From Stictocephala bisonia (taxonomy: Eukaryota; Arthropoda; Insecta; Hemiptera; Membracidae): 64,000 bases of DNA. The position numbers and the translations under genes are program-made. This document shows positions 1-12,947 of this stretch, piece by piece. The stretch spans positions 6,324,717-6,388,716 of the forward strand of contig JAQJVL010000002.1 in assembly GCA_035578905.1 (NCBI GenBank), written 5' to 3'. The notes beneath the pieces were generated by a model. That model was given only the letters and a program-made list of their open reading frames with translations. It made no database searches and was not told where the DNA came from. How positions within the stretch are numbered: position 1 is the stretch's first letter; each line of letters begins with the position of its first letter.

Positions 1-114
1 TTAAAAGGACTAAACTGATTCATTACTACATACTAATTATAATTTTATAACATTATATAATAACTGTTATAAGTATTTACTAATTATGTTTAGTAAATGT
101 AATAACTAACTGAC

Positions 115-126
115 CAAATTGTTCAT
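115..126 (-). CDS. Orphan 12-base first coding exon of a cluster gene (body off the left edge)
   Basis: On the minus strand ATG AAC AAT TTG is followed directly by GTCAGT, a usable splice donor. It has the same 12-base, phase-0 form as the first exons of the other cluster genes. The next exon would lie at positions below 1, outside the window. The upstream block, including a TTTAAATA box at 171-178, is very like that of gene A at 9202-9267, so the missing gene is probably a close paralogue of A. The donor is GTCAGT rather than GTAAGT, slightly weaker than its siblings. Confidence 0.6.
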
Positions 127-170
127 TGTGAAGATAAAATGGAACTGTGCCATGAATTGTGAGTGGATGG

Positions 171-178
171 TTTAAATA
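171..178 (-). promoter_or_regulatory. TATA box of the orphan left-edge gene
   Basis: TATTTAAA on the minus strand lies 45 bases upstream of the ATG at 126. This is the spacing seen in the sibling genes, and the flanking bases match the gene A promoter closely. Confidence 0.55.
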
Positions 179-854
179 GAAATGGCAGGTGATATAAATT
201 TGAATATGCCTAATTTTCTTGTACAGTGTAATCAGGAAGTTATAAAAGGTGGGTCTACAATTAGACCAATTAGGCAATTGCTACGCTAGGAATGTCCCAA
301 AAATGATTGTGATGTTAGATGTTTGCACTGAATTATTGTTATTATAGAAATATTGTTCACATGAATTATTTCATAGTGTATGTGGATTTGAAGATAACAT
401 TATGACTACACATGTTATTTAATACGAAATACACTTGTAGGGGTATATAAATTATAGTTAATATACTAATATTATGGCAGTATATGTGTTTTATTACTGT
501 TTAATTTTAGGGTATGCCCTACACATTAGAGAAAGTTTAATTACTGATTATTGTGCACATATATATATTTGTCAGTTTAGTTTGTTGACCATAGTGTTAA
601 TTTATTCATGTACATTTTATTTAGTTATTTTTGAGTATGTTTTTGTTATTTTAATTTGTTGTAATTAATGTGTGATTTGAAGTGTAAATTTTACTTAGTG
701 ATTAGTTTTCATAATTTTTGCTGGTTTTACTTGTTAAGCAGCCGTGTGTAATTGTTTAGGTTAATTGTGTGCACTGATTTGTATGTTTAGTTTGGTAAAA
801 TTAGTTTTTTTATACAGTGTGTAGTAATTATTCTAAATTTTACTTAGTCATCAG

Positions 855-856
<2 letters not shown>
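179..856. other. Intergenic AT-rich DNA, nothing recognised
   Basis: This stretch is AT-rich with only short chance open frames (for example a 64-codon one at 474-668). Those have no recognisable domain and no coding-like composition. Confidence 0.5.

Positions 857-927
<71 letters not shown>
857..927. repeat. (TA)n microsatellite
   Basis: About 35 uninterrupted TA dinucleotides. Confidence 0.97.
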
Positions 928-1074
928 TGATCATTTTAGTTTAGTTTTTTTTAATGTTTTGTATGTATATTTTATTTAGCCATTTGCATTTGTCACCTAA
1001 ATTAAATTAGTTCGTTGTAAATCGCCTGTGATTAATCATACATATAGCAATAATTAACTATTATCCACAATCGT

Positions 1075-1270
1075 GTGAAATATCTGTCTTTTTGTGGTGT
1101 ACCACAAGGCTCGGTATTAGGACCGATTCTTTTTTGATCTTCTTTAATTATTTACATACGTGCGGGTGTTTATAGTGCTAATATTTCTCTAAACACATCT
1201 ACCAATTTTCATCCTCTGTAGATGACTCTCCAAATTTGCTGACATGGATGTTCTTTTTACAGCGTATTAC
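1075..1270 (+). mobile_element. Degraded LINE reverse-transcriptase fragment
   Basis: Plus-strand translation near 1092-1136 gives GVPQGSVLGPILF, the classic motif of non-LTR retrotransposon reverse transcriptases. It runs into a stop codon. About 80 bases further on, a VDDS-like segment (about 1218-1232) could be the remnant of the catalytic [FY]xDD box. The frame is broken, so this is a dead fragment. It is on the opposite strand to the larger LINE relic near 4.1-4.9 kb. Confidence 0.6.
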
Positions 1271-1289
1271 GGGTGTTTATATCCTCACT

Positions 1290-3340
1290 AAAATCATGGT
1301 AGTTTGGTGAGGATATAAGCAATTCAACAATTCTTGAAGTGTGACCTGTTTTTAAATCTTTTTTCAGTAGTTTGTTGTTAAAAATGTGTATGTTTTATTT
1401 TGAAGTATCTTTACGTACAACTTTTTGTATGTTATGGAATCTGTTGAAGAAAGAAAAATATTTAAAATGTATAAATTGAAACCGATAATTATATCCTACT
1501 TAGTTAGAAGAGGCCTGCTCAGTTTCATTAAACAAATGTTCGGCAGGGTTAAAACTACTGAAAATGTAGATTGAAACCTTCTTGAGTTAAAAGTGTTGAC
1601 ACTTAGCTAATCTGTACTTTTCCCCAGGGTTTTATATAATTTTATATATTTGTTTTAATTAAAAAAGTATTTAAAAGCTGCCAAGCAAATCAGAAATATA
1701 TATCCTTGTTTTTAAATGTAGCAAACTGGAATAATAGCATCAATATATTGATTTCTGTCAAACTAATTATTTAACGTTCTTGTCATTTAACTTTAATTTT
1801 CTTTATCAAAACGTAAATTTACTAAGTACGAACCCAAAACAGTTTTGCATCTTTTAAAACTAATGAAACGATAACGGTGATTTTTTTATTTTTGTAATAG
1901 TCCTTCTTTTTAAATGTATTTATGAGATGTTATACTTTCTTAAAAAAAAACAACAAATATATTTTATTTCAAGTGAAAATAAATTCAGTCGAGTCATGAA
2001 ACAATCAAGAAAATGCACTTATTAGTCAGAAACAGGTCATAGTGAACAAATCTGTATAGACATTTAAACAAAGACAGTAGGAATGTCAATACGACTTAGT
2101 TAACCATCAGACATAGCTCAAAAATAGGCCAGAAAAAATAAGATGCAACAGCAAAATTAAATTTTATTGATGTTTAGGAATTTCGTAGAATATTTAAATT
2201 CTGAACTGTAAAATATAATGAGTCACCAGCAATTTGCTTTTTTTTAAACGAATGGACCAATTTTCAAAATGTTTTATAAACTAGCATATGCTAAATATTT
2301 TCTATGATAATGTCTTAATGGTTTTCATAGTAGTTGTGTGAGGTGTTAAATGAAGTTTATTGTGTACAAATATTTAGTTTTCTGCACACAAACCTATGTT
2401 TATTTCATCTTACTCTGAACATGCGGTTTGGCGGTAAGAGGTCGCATCTGGATGAATCATAGACATTTTATTATTATTAAACTTTGTTGCTTGATGGATA
2501 TTCTACCAAGCACTAAATAGACATAACCAACTTCTAAAAATGTCTGTCTATTTTACCTTTTTATTTTAAGCAATATTTTGCTTTTCATCAATCACTTTGT
2601 CAGTGGCCTTGACCGGAGGGTTCCTAAGTAGTAGTAAGATGAAGGTTTAAAATAACACCTTCAATTATTTATTTCTTTTAATGGTACCCACCATTTTGAT
2701 GCACGATGCATTACATAATTGCACGATGGTCGAATAATATAAATATTTAGCAAACAATTAAAATTTTCCTCGTGTAATAATGCAAAACGATTAATTACTG
2801 ATATTTATAACCCTTCCGTGGCTGTTCCTTAGATGGATGACCACTGGGGGATTGCACGCAATGCATCTACCCATTCCTCTGTTGGTGCTTCGACAACCAC
2901 CCTTATACCGCATGTCTCTAGGTTAGTGTTAGAGATCGATTAAACCGTAACTTACTAGAGTAAAATGAGATCTCTTTTAAAATTGAGAATTTGTTAGGTG
3001 GTACATTTATTTTTAACAGCAGTGAATACATGGGGATGTAAGTACGTCACTGTCAAACAAATGACTTAAGGAAGGATGATATTGAGTAAACAAACACATA
3101 GTCAAACATATTTATAATTACTATCGTACTCATGTCCTCTTTAGTGTGTGCTGCAGGTGCTGAAGATGGTCATGTTAATGTGACCTAATGAGGGGGTTAC
3201 AGGTTGGGATAGGTAGAATAATTATTAAATCTAGACACTGATCGGGATTGGATTGAGACTAGGAGGAGTATATGTTTCAAAGAAGTCCTGTAGGAATATA
3301 TCCATAACAAGGAGTGATTGAGTAGAAACTGTTTAAGATG
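1290..3340. other. Intergenic DNA, nothing recognised
   Basis: AT-rich sequence with no supported gene. A more GC-balanced patch near 2810-3250 looks like old repeat DNA, but I could not assign it to a family. Confidence 0.4.
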
Positions 3341-3346
3341 TTGGGC

Positions 3347-3475
3347 CTTTTCCGTTAATTCACTACCACTACTTCGGTTAGGTTATGTTAGGTTTGGTTA
3401 GGTTATGTTAGGTTTTGTTTGGTTTGGTTATGTTAGGTTAAGTTATAGTTATGGTATTTAAGTAACGGAAAAGAT
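3347..3475. mobile_element. MITE-like element, short copy, with GGTTAGGTTA repeats
   Basis: One end reads CCTTTTCCGTTAATTCACTA and the other contains TAACGGAAAAG, so the ends are inverted to each other. The interior is a GGTTAGGTTATGTTAGGTTT-type repeat. The left end matches those of the longer copies at 14403-14726 and 18016-18343, so this looks like an internally deleted member. Confidence 0.5.
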
Positions 3476-4139
3476 CTGAGAAAATTTTTTAATGCGGTGT
3501 TTTGAGTTTCGCGAGGTAATGGCTGTATGATTTTTAATCCTAAAGAGTTTTTTTTTTATAATATGGCTAGTTTACGGAACTTATTATTAGAACTTTTTAA
3601 AAATACAAAGCAGTTTTCGAGTCTGCTGTTGTAAATATGGTTGTTAAATGTACAGTTCCTTTTATTGGAATTTCTGATGTACATTATTGTTTGTAACAAG
3701 AAGAGGGAGAGAACTGTGAGTATGCCCAAGGCCGCTAAGACCCTCCTGCAGAGACCCCGAGCCGGCTTGGCTTGCAATTGCTCTTATGGATTTTGCTATT
3801 TAAAATTGATGTACAAGTGACGCTTTCCCGTACCCCACAGAAAAATCGAGAAGGTTATATGAGATTCCATTACACTAAATTAAATAATTCTAGTGAGTTG
3901 GTTCTCTCAGAATAAAACCCACTGATCTCAACATAAAGAAATTATTATATAATTTGCTTTTCATTTTACTGATATGTTCCTCAATGGAGAGTGTCTTCCA
4001 GTCTCACTCCTAAGAAGTAGGCTGGGATTTTTATGTCAAGTTTCTGCCCAACTATATAGTGTAGGAGGAAATTGAATTTCGACTGTTTCCATTGGAGAGT
4101 CTGAATACACAGATATACAGTTTTTTAAGTATTCATTTG

Positions 4140-4930
4140 CTACTGGTTTTCAACAGGATTTAGCCGTCTGGTTCACCTCACGGTATGAACCTACCAACAG
4201 CTCATTGCAATTACTACCTTTTACAAAGAGCGTGGTGCCATCCACAAAATTAAACAAATTTTTAACTGGAATATTTTCAATGATGTAATTGATGTAAAAT
4301 AAAAAAAAGATAGTTCCCAGTATAGATTCCTGTGGGACACCACTGGTTACATTGGTTGGTTGTGATTGGATGATGTTTTTTTGATTATTGTATGTGTAGC
4401 AGATCTCTGTGACTTGGGTTCTATCTTGTATATATCCAGGCCAAAGCATTGTCTATAATACCATTCCTTTTAAATTGTTCTAACATCAATTTTAAATTGA
4501 CACAGTCAAATACTTTGATTATGTCAGCAAATTATCCTACTACTGGAACTACAGCCTCTAGTGCATCAATTGATTCACTAACATAGTGGATGAGAGCCAA
4601 TTTTGTGGATTTTTCCTTTCTTATATTACCTTGTACTCAAAATGCTGATACTATCCAGATGGCATGTAAGTTAATTGCATAATATTCTCTCAAGCAGCTT
4701 AGATACTACTGGAAGGAGTGATATTGAACGATAGTTGTTCATGTTGTGAGCACAGCCTTTCTTAAGGAATATCTGGCTTCACTTTAGATATCTTACATGG
4801 TTTAAGAAAATACCTGTTCTTAAGATATTTTAACGATGTAAACAGAGGCTTTATCACTTATTCTTTGTAGAATTTCATAACCTTAAAGGTAGTGTCGACT
4901 AACCCAATCCACATTTTAGTGAAACTGGCA
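4140..4930 (-). mobile_element. Degraded jockey/CR1-type LINE reverse transcriptase
   Basis: Reading the minus strand in several broken frames gives successive RT landmarks in the right order: FKKGCAHN then NNYRSISLLPVVSKLLER (near 4740-4680), ADIIKVFDCVN (near 4530-4500, the equivalent of DLSKAFDCVxH), then GVPQESILGTIFFLFYIN (near 4340-4290), and FVDGTTLF (near 4245-4225) where active elements have YADDT. The catalytic Asp pair is damaged (DG instead of DD), and stops and frameshifts separate the blocks. It is an inactive, 5'-truncated fragment. The family assignment (jockey/CR1-like) rests on these motifs only. Confidence 0.8.
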
Positions 4931-5985
4931 AACATTTGTGAGGTTTCAGAAATTGTTTCAAACAGGTTTTGATATTACTTACCATTCACTATTGAATCTA
5001 TGTTATAAAAAAAATATAACAAAATTCGTCTACTTGTTTGGGTTTTTTTTATCTTATCTGCGTTATCTTTATTATACTATCACAATTTAAATTGTACTGC
5101 AAACGTAACTAAATATCTTTACTATTCATTATATTACTCGGGCATACACAAATGAATTGAATATTTCAATTCAAACAGTCAATTGAAATATTGTTAGATG
5201 GGAATTAGTATCATTACTAGATGTGATATTTTACCATATATCCCTCATTCCTTGCAACAATTACAAATAATCTATTCGGCCTTAGTGGCTACATACACTG
5301 CCACCTCCGCTATCTATCAGTCATTGGATGCATCAATTACAGAATTAGAATCAGTTACAAATGGACATACAGCCTAAATGTGGCCCAAAACACTGACGAC
5401 CAGCCATTTAATAACGTACAATTATTTTTTTAAAAGTTTAGTGTTTTTAAAAATAGAAATATTTAATTAATCAGTAAACAAAAAATCAGCCTTGAATAGT
5501 TTTTATTTGTTTTATTGCTAAGGTATTTGGTGAAAAAATCAAATACGTGTACATAGAGTTATGTGCTATAGTCCTTCTTAAATATATAACATATATTGTT
5601 TTTTACAACACTGAGAAACTAAGAAATAGCTAGGTATTACAGAAAGCTTGGAAAAGTGATGGAAGAAAAAGGAATCTTAGAGCAATTTGGAAAATGTACC
5701 TAATAATAGAATAAATTAATGTTATATTGTTTTTAACATATACTTGTAAAAATATTGCTACAATATAAAATGCATCAAATGTTATTAAATTCATGAAGCC
5801 ATTAAAACTTTTAGTTCACGAAAAAAAATTAACTTCAAATGTTTGTTTATTGATTATTTATACTTTTGTAATTATTTAAAACTTTAAATTGTGTGGTAAG
5901 AGATATTATTTTGAATAAAATGTTCTTGACAAAAATAAGAAACGAATATTTCTGAAAGAAACAAAGAAAGAGTATTATTAACAAA
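4931..5985. other. Intergenic DNA, nothing recognised
   Basis: AT-rich, with no supported coding region before the gene A polyadenylation signal. Confidence 0.4.
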
Positions 5986-5990
5986 GAGCC

Positions 5991-5996
5991 TTTATT
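5991..5996 (-). promoter_or_regulatory. Polyadenylation signal of gene A
   Basis: AATAAA on the minus strand about 50 bases past the gene A stop codon. Confidence 0.6.
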
Positions 5997-6047
5997 TACT
6001 ATTTTTAATAAATAACGACTCATACAATCAACAACACCCGTATTAAA

Positions 6048-6731
6048 TCACCAAGACCAAGCTGCATGTTTTGCTTTCCAAAAAGCCTCTTCAGCAGTTT
6101 TCGCCTTCTCGGCAGCAATCCTTGCTTCCTCTTCCGCAGCAGCTTTAGCTCGTGATGCTTCAGCCGCCTTTTCTCTCTCTGCTTCAGCAATTTTTTCTTT
6201 CTCTGCAGCATTATTTGCTTCTTCCTCAGCCCTTGCTTTTGCAGCCAAGAGAGACCTATTTAGTTCTTCAGCAGCATTTTGAGCCTCCATAGCGGAGAAA
6301 TTGGCTTGTTTACTTAAAATATCAGCCTGTTGTGCAGCAATCAGTGCCTTATTCTCTTCTTGTGCTGCTTCGGTTGCCTTCCAAAGAGCCTTCTCTGCTT
6401 CTTCGTCAGCTTCGGCCTTAGCCTGTGCTGCAGATTGAAATGCTTTGGCCTTAGATTGTTCTTCAGCAGCTGCCTTGACCTTCAACTCTGCGATAACTGC
6501 GTGGTGATCTGCTAATGCTTTTGCTTTAGCAAATTCCTTGGATTTCCACAACGCGGCTTCCTGAGCTTGAGCTTGTGAAGCTAAATGAGCGTCATGTTCA
6601 TGGCTATGCCCAGCAAAGTCCACAGTTGACCATCCATGGTAGGATCCAGCTACCTCAGAGTCCGTCTGCTGCTCGGACTTGATCACGCTGCCAGTCACAC
6701 ATGCGGTGGCAGCAAGAAAGACAAACGCCAG
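6048..6731 (-). CDS. Gene A, exon 2: secreted Ala-rich coiled-coil structural protein
   Basis: Exon 2 opens after a TTATTTCAG acceptor and joins in phase 0 to the 12-base exon at 9202-9213, giving 231 residues. Residues 1-18 form a signal peptide (MKSLLAFVFLAATACVTG). Next comes a short N-terminal segment with EVAGSYHGW (about 30-38) and a His-rich HSHEHDAHLA (about 46-55). From about residue 60 to 220 the chain is dominated by Ala, Glu and Lys, with WKxK units spaced along it and a heptad-like hydrophobic spacing typical of an extended helix or coiled coil. It ends in FWKAKHAAWSW. There is no Cys in the mature part and no enzyme motif. Genes B and D have the same length and layout. The role as an extracellular structural protein (cuticle, egg covering or silk-like) is inferred from the signal peptide, composition and neighbours; I do not recognise a named family. 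Confidence 0.88.
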   Translation of the reverse strand: MAFVFLAATACVTGSVIKSEQQTDSEVAGSYHGWSTVDFAGHSHEHDAHLASQAQAQEAALWKSKEFAKAKALADHHAVIAELKVKAAAEEQSKAKAFQSAAQAKAEADEEAEKALWKATEAAQEENKALIAAQQADILSKQANFSAMEAQNAAEELNRSLLAAKARAEEEANNAAEKEKIAEAEREKAAEASRAKAAAEEEARIAAEKAKTAEEAFWKAKHAAWSW

Positions 6732-9201
6732 CTGAAATAATATTTTATGTCTTATTATTTAAAAAATTAATATAAGAAGCTGATTTAACTTTTATAAATT
6801 AGCAGATTTTAGATTATTTAGTGCCTTTCAAACCATAACTTCACCTCTTGTATATAACCACTACTATTAGTATAACCACACATGGCAGGGAAATGAGACA
6901 TAAATATTTAGCTTTAAAAAAGTCCAACTCCTAAAACATTACTTTCAAAGTAATCATTGAGTCGACACTTTCTGACCCACGCCTACATACATAATATTCA
7001 TACATTTTTTACTACCTCTATGTCTAGGAAACTACTATTGTACAGTACATATGTTTTGAAGCCAAATTTGTCCTTCCTTTTTACTTTACATATATGGTGG
7101 CCCATCTACTATACTAATACAAATGATCCTTGATAACCCACCTACCCATCTAAAAATTTGATCCTTGGTGGACGATCAACTCTTTAACACTAATACGTAG
7201 GGTGGATAAGCTCAAAAAGACACTATTAGGCTACCTGGAGTGAGCCTATTAAGACACCTATTTATGCACAGGAATGGGTTGGCGAGCAATTGGACTCACT
7301 TTTGTTTGTAAGTTTCTTAAATGTTATTTACTTTATACGAGTTCAATCATGCCTACCTTTAAAGGAGTTGCCATGTTTGTACTAATTTGTTGGACTTCAA
7401 TTAGTGTTAAAATCATAATGTAATATTGTTTGTTACATATAAAAGATGTTCACCAAACATGAAATTATATTCTTCCTTAGTTATACCACTGGAGTCATTT
7501 ACACAATCAGATTTTTATTAAGTGTTTATTCATAAACAGAAATCCTGTTACAATATTGTTAAAAAATAGCACAGGATTTTTCTTTGTAATTTTTAAATTT
7601 TTCAATATTAACTACCAGCATATAATACTGAGAAATATTTTATAATTTTATTATGTTTGTTAGATTACTTATAGTTTTTCCTTCAATATATTTTAGTACA
7701 GTGTGTAGTAGTATTTATTGTCCAGAAGAATATAAGATACGTAATAAACTGATTTTATAACACAATTCAGTGGTGGATGTTGTTACATTTACAAGGAAAA
7801 TTCTTTAAGTTCAAATACAACGGGACAAAAAGATATTTACTCAAAAAAGAACCACATTTTGCTATCAGGCAAGAGTGACACTTTCATTATAAGGCTCTTA
7901 TACATAAAAAAACACTTTTGTTTTTTTTAAATTTCTGCTTATCAAATAAAGCTTAATGGTTAGTCTATGATATTATTTTTTTGTATGCAGTAGACGAAGA
8001 AGAAAATTAAGTAGTACTATATATTTATGAAGCAATAATATGCAACACATTTTATGAAACAATGTTTAAAATAGTTTGTAAATTGTCATGAACAATGAAA
8101 AAAGTTAATAATAGGCTACAGTTTATATAAGTCATATTTTAGTAGTTATTCACTATGCCTTGAGTTTATAATAACCCATGTTGCTTTTTACACAAGTCTA
8201 ACTGTCGTATCTGAAAAACAAAAATTTTGTGAAATTAATTACATTACTTATCCTTATCAAAAAAATCATAGTTATGTACTATTTTAAGAACTGTATCATT
8301 ATTAGAATAAAAATTTAATAATGTAATATATTATATTTATATACGCTGTAATATTATTTAAGGAACATTTCAGTTTTAATTATACATAATTTAATATTAT
8401 TTAGATTTTCCTGTAAATTAATTTACAGTACAATTTAATTGATATGAAAATACAGAAAATTAATACAACTATACGTGTGTATGGGTGGGTGGTAGGATCA
8501 ATAACAATGGGTGTGTATGGGTGGGCCGATTGTAGATGCACTAACTCGAAGTCAATAATTTTCTAGCTGCCAAGGTTACGTTTTATTAGTGTGATCAATA
8601 ATGTTAGAAAAGATGAATCAGAAGCTAATACCAAACAATAACTGCCTTTCTCTGTAATAAGTTTATTACAAAATACTTGTTAAAAAATATGTTGATTTAT
8701 AAATAAATATTTAAAAATATTATTTTATAAAATGATTAAGATATATTGTTGTAAACAAAACTAAGATAAAAATGTAATGTGAATAAGACTGGTTATCTGT
8801 TGGGAAATGAAATTGTTCAAACTATACCCAAATTATTAATAATTTGTCAACTAGTAGCTTTAAAAATGTATCAGGACTGTTATTAACTGTCCAATGGTCT
8901 AGAGTGATTGTTAAATAACGTTTTAGTATATTTTTAATTATATTTAATGGCTAAATTAATAAGTATTTCTGTAATTTGTTTTGTATTTTCTGGTATTATT
9001 TGTCTCAAATAAGAAGCAACGTATATTTTATAGTTTACGTCTGAAAAACAGTGTTCAAAATACTTTTATATTCGGTGTATTTAAAATTATTATCCCTGGT
9101 TAAAGACGAATCCTTAAAAAACTTAACTATCGTCATATTTTCATTTTATTAAATTAATTATGTATTAAAACTATAAACTAAAATACAAATAAATAACTTA
9201 C
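6732..9201 (-). other. Intron of gene A
   Basis: About 2.47 kb, with GTAAGT donor and CAG acceptor on the minus strand. AT-rich; I see no gene inside. Confidence 0.75.
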
Positions 9202-9213
9202 CAAACTCTTCAT
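9202..9213 (-). CDS. Gene A, exon 1 (ATG AAG AGT TTG)
   Basis: Four codons (MKSL) followed by GTAAGT. Joined to 6731, they complete a signal peptide that exon 2 alone lacks. Without this exon there is no in-frame ATG before the hydrophobic segment. Confidence 0.85.
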
Positions 9214-9259
9214 TGTGAAGATAACAATAGAACTGTGACGTGAAGTGTGAAGTGCATGG

Positions 9260-9267
9260 TTTAAATA
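9260..9267 (-). promoter_or_regulatory. TATA box of gene A
   Basis: TATTTAAA on the minus strand, 47 bases upstream of the ATG. The surrounding CTGTATTTAAACC is shared with gene D and nearly shared with the orphan exon at 115-126. Confidence 0.65.
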
Positions 9268-9269
9268 CA

Positions 9270-10612
9270 GCCTCAGAAGACGGCGCTGTTTAACCTTTGT
9301 CTCTTTCCTGTTAAATGTAATCGGGAAGTTGCGAGAGATTATAATTATACTAAATGATCGTCGAGCATGACAGGAATGTTCCAAAACTTGACCTGTAATC
9401 ATACTGAAATGGGAAATATTTCGCATTTACAATTACTGTGCATCAAACATTGCTAATGAGTAATTTACATTATTACGAGAAATGTTTCCTTACATAGATT
9501 TAAGGAATGCTTTAAAAATTGAAGCTGGAATGGAAATTTTAACTTGATAAATATTTTGGTTTATAATAATATTGGAACAAAAATTAACTAGTGTTAATTT
9601 ACATTGTTATAATAAAGTTACCTTAGATATACCAATGAATGCTTATTTTATTTATTGGCATATATGGCAATGCACCATGTTACAAAACATACCATAGTTT
9701 GGCTGTTTTACATTATCAAATGTACATGAACATTATAAACATATACTTCATTATAGACTAAAAACAAATATAACAACAACAAGATGTAGATACAAGGACC
9801 AGTTGAAAAGATGATAATGTTAAAAAAGAAATAATTCTAATATCAACAAAATTACTAATGAAAGATAAACGTTCATTAAAGAGATTAAAAATAAATCATG
9901 CAAAGATAAACCTATAACAAAAGCATATTAAACAGGATAAACATGTAACAATAACAATTAAATGAAACAAGATAATTATCTAACAACAGCAATTATATAA
10001 AACAACATAAACGTATAACAACAACAATACAAACTAAACAATATAACTTTTTAATAAAGATGAGACTTACAGGGTAAACCAAAATATTTCCCTAAAGACA
10101 GCACATAAATAAAGTAACTTACTGATATAAATACAAAGAACAGAACTAGACATAATACTAAAGCAACAACATTAGAAATAAAATATAAGTGAAACGATCT
10201 GCAATAATATAAACAATAATACATTAATATAACTATTCACTTAATAATTATGTTTAATTCTAGATAAATCTCCTTCTAAAAATTTCAAATATAGTATTTA
10301 TTGAAATATAATACGAGTTAGCAATGAAAATATGTAAAATGATAGACATTAATTTTCATTCTCTGGACATTTTTACTTTTCCTCACTGTAATAACTGCAA
10401 GACGACTGGCTGTCCTTTGACAATGGCTATAAAACAACTGGTCCTACCACCGGTCCTGCCTATGACTTAAAAAAATTTCAATAGGGGCTCTTATCAAGCA
10501 TTTTTCAGAAATCAAATTTTTTTAAATGTCTGGAATTGAAATATAAATAGTGATCCATGGAATCATTTGTGTTTAGAAGTATGATTCATTTAGTAAAAAT
10601 ACGCTTTATGTT

Positions 10613-10643
<31 letters not shown>

Positions 10644-11440
10644 AACACTGTCGAGCATAGTTTTTAATCTTGTTATAAAATTTGTATGCTTTTCAGTTGT
10701 TGTTTATTTTAATTTGTTTCATACTTTACTATATTTACCTATGTTAAATTATTGTTATTTATTTATCATTTAATTTTCCAAAATTAGTTCCATTTATAAT
10801 TCCATTATTTATTAATGAACTTAAATAAATTTGTTTTTTCCTTTAACTATAATATGATTTCATTAATTTATATTCAATCCATCACTTGTTTCTTGACTTC
10901 TAAAATGCCGGTTTCTTTACTCTAGTGTCTTGGATTACCGATCAACTAAAGATAAATACAATTACAATAGTGAACCTGTGTGAAAAGTAACGTGATTAAT
11001 GGTTAAAATAAATAACAGTAGGGAAAAGAATAACATATACAAAAATTAAATATTTAAGAAAAAAACTGTTTTATAAATGATTTTAAATATCGTATAATAA
11101 AAACTTGTGCTTATTTTGTATATTAATGTTAAGTTGTAATATTTTGATTTAATTTCTTGCATTACATAATTTTATAATTTCGTACTTTGTATTAAATTTT
11201 TATTTTTGGTAAATGTAGATAAATGTAATTTGTATATACTATTTATTGTTTAGCTCTAAGCTAGAGATATTCAATAATATGTGTAAAAGGAGCATATTGT
11301 AAACAAATGACTAAAATAAAGTTAAATAAATTGCAATTTAAAAGCTTTTAAAAATAAATAAGTTACGTTAAATGTTGTTACGTTATTCCCGTACTTACTT
11401 CGTTTAACTATACGATAGTTTTATTTATTTATTTATTTTT
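9270..11440. other. Intergenic DNA with a short (TA)n tract
   Basis: AT-rich. It holds a (TA)n tract at about 10614-10640 and no supported gene. Confidence 0.45.
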
Positions 11441-11444
11441 ATTT

Positions 11445-11705
11445 ATTCATAAGATGCCGATCGTTAAGATATGGGCAAATATATATTTCGAATGAGTATG
11501 ATGAGTGTAGATGAGAGTCATTGTTACAAACTAAGGCCGACTATTCCTTAGAAAGTGTCATTTATTAATAGCCCAATGACAAATGAACAGCTGGTGGTTA
11601 TCAGCTGATCCTTCTCAAAATGTATTATGACTCTGATTGGGATCGAACTGACAACCTTTATCTTATGAAGTTGGGATTGAACGAACTACGCTACCGACCA
11701 ATTTA
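11445..11705 (-). mobile_element. tRNA-derived SINE (family C copy)
   Basis: Read on the minus strand, the right end begins TGGTCGGTAGCGTAGTT (A-box-like). It is followed by GTCAGTTCGATCCC (B-box-like) about 50 bases on. The leftward body, on the plus strand, contains CATTTATTAATAGCCCAA and GTGTAGATGAG. The same body occurs at 50865-51090, and parts of it at 51665-52070 and 16090-17130. Confidence 0.6.
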
Positions 11706-12870
11706 GTTAGGATATTAACTAAACTTAATTAACTTTTTTGTACAAACAACATATGACATTGCTACTTTTTATCTCCCTCCCCGTACACATGAGATTTGAC
11801 ATCACCTTTAAATTATATCAACTTACCATATTTATTTATAACTAAACTGCTACCTCCCTTGCCTGTAATACCTAAGTGAATTAGGCACAACCCGTTATAT
11901 AATTCTTGGTAGGCTTTCCTATGTTATATTTAACTATTGAAAATGTATTGGTTAAAAAACCAAAAAGACAGACGTGTTTCTATCATACTAACCAACATAA
12001 CACAGCTACAGTGTTAAAGTTTCTAGCTTTGAATATAATCAACGTAATTTACAATATAAATATATATTACAATTTCAATTTATACTATGTTATCAATCCC
12101 ACTTTTAAAGATATAACAGGTAATACACAAGTACGATTGATATTAAAAACTATAGATGTTTAAACGCACTTGCATTTACATGATAAGACTTAAATAGAAG
12201 TATATTTACCTTTGATGGAAGATGAGTCTAACATAATTTACTGAAGACAGATCATACAGTTATGTCGTTGCATGTAGTATATTACTATGTTATTTCCTAA
12301 TTTGGCCGCCATTATTGTAGTTTAGTTTTAAAATACACGAGTAAGTTAAAATTGAAAGAAAGCGGTGACGCATAAACAATGACAATTTGTCTAGTTTAAA
12401 TTGACTTCAATTCCATAAAATAGATCTGAAAATAGTTCATAAAGATTGAACCAGTTAGCTTACCAGAGAGATTACATTGAACAAACAAACAAGTCTAACT
12501 CAAACTGAGATAACTGTGGAATTATTGATAAATTTATCACAACATCAGGAATATTTGCCTAAATGGATTTAATTGAAATGCTATCATTACAGAAATAAAA
12601 TAAATAAACGAAGGACTGATGTTTTATTTTGATCTCATATTAAAAATGTTTCTAACGTAACAACGGCTTAATAGTTCAATTCTTTTTGATAATATTACTT
12701 TTTTTTCTATTACTTATTATTTTATATATATTTCAACAGTTACATAAAAAACCTGTATGCTATTAATAATAAATTGACAGTTTCTAAGTTGAGGTAAAAT
12801 TTTTAATTTTACAAATTGAGTAGTGATATGATTTCGGAAATGGAAATGAAGTACTATTTTGGGTAGCAAT
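11706..12870. other. Intergenic DNA, nothing recognised
   Basis: AT-rich. An 85-codon open frame at 11906-12163 lacks any domain, and its composition matches the non-coding background. Confidence 0.4.
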
Positions 12871-12877
12871 TTTCCAA

Positions 12878-12883
12878 TTTATT
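12878..12883 (-). promoter_or_regulatory. Relict polyadenylation signal of the pseudogene
   Basis: AATAAA on the minus strand about 65 bases past the decayed stop codon. Confidence 0.4.
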
Positions 12884-12947
12884 TCGTAATAAGTAGCCTA
12901 CAGCAACATAAAATAATTCAATAACACAAGGTGTTGATAATCAATAA

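Noticed and set aside
6330..6515. 61-codon Cys/Leu-rich plus-strand frame
   Set aside because: Antisense shadow of the Ala-rich gene A exon; Ala codons (GCN) read backwards give Cys, Ser and Gly.
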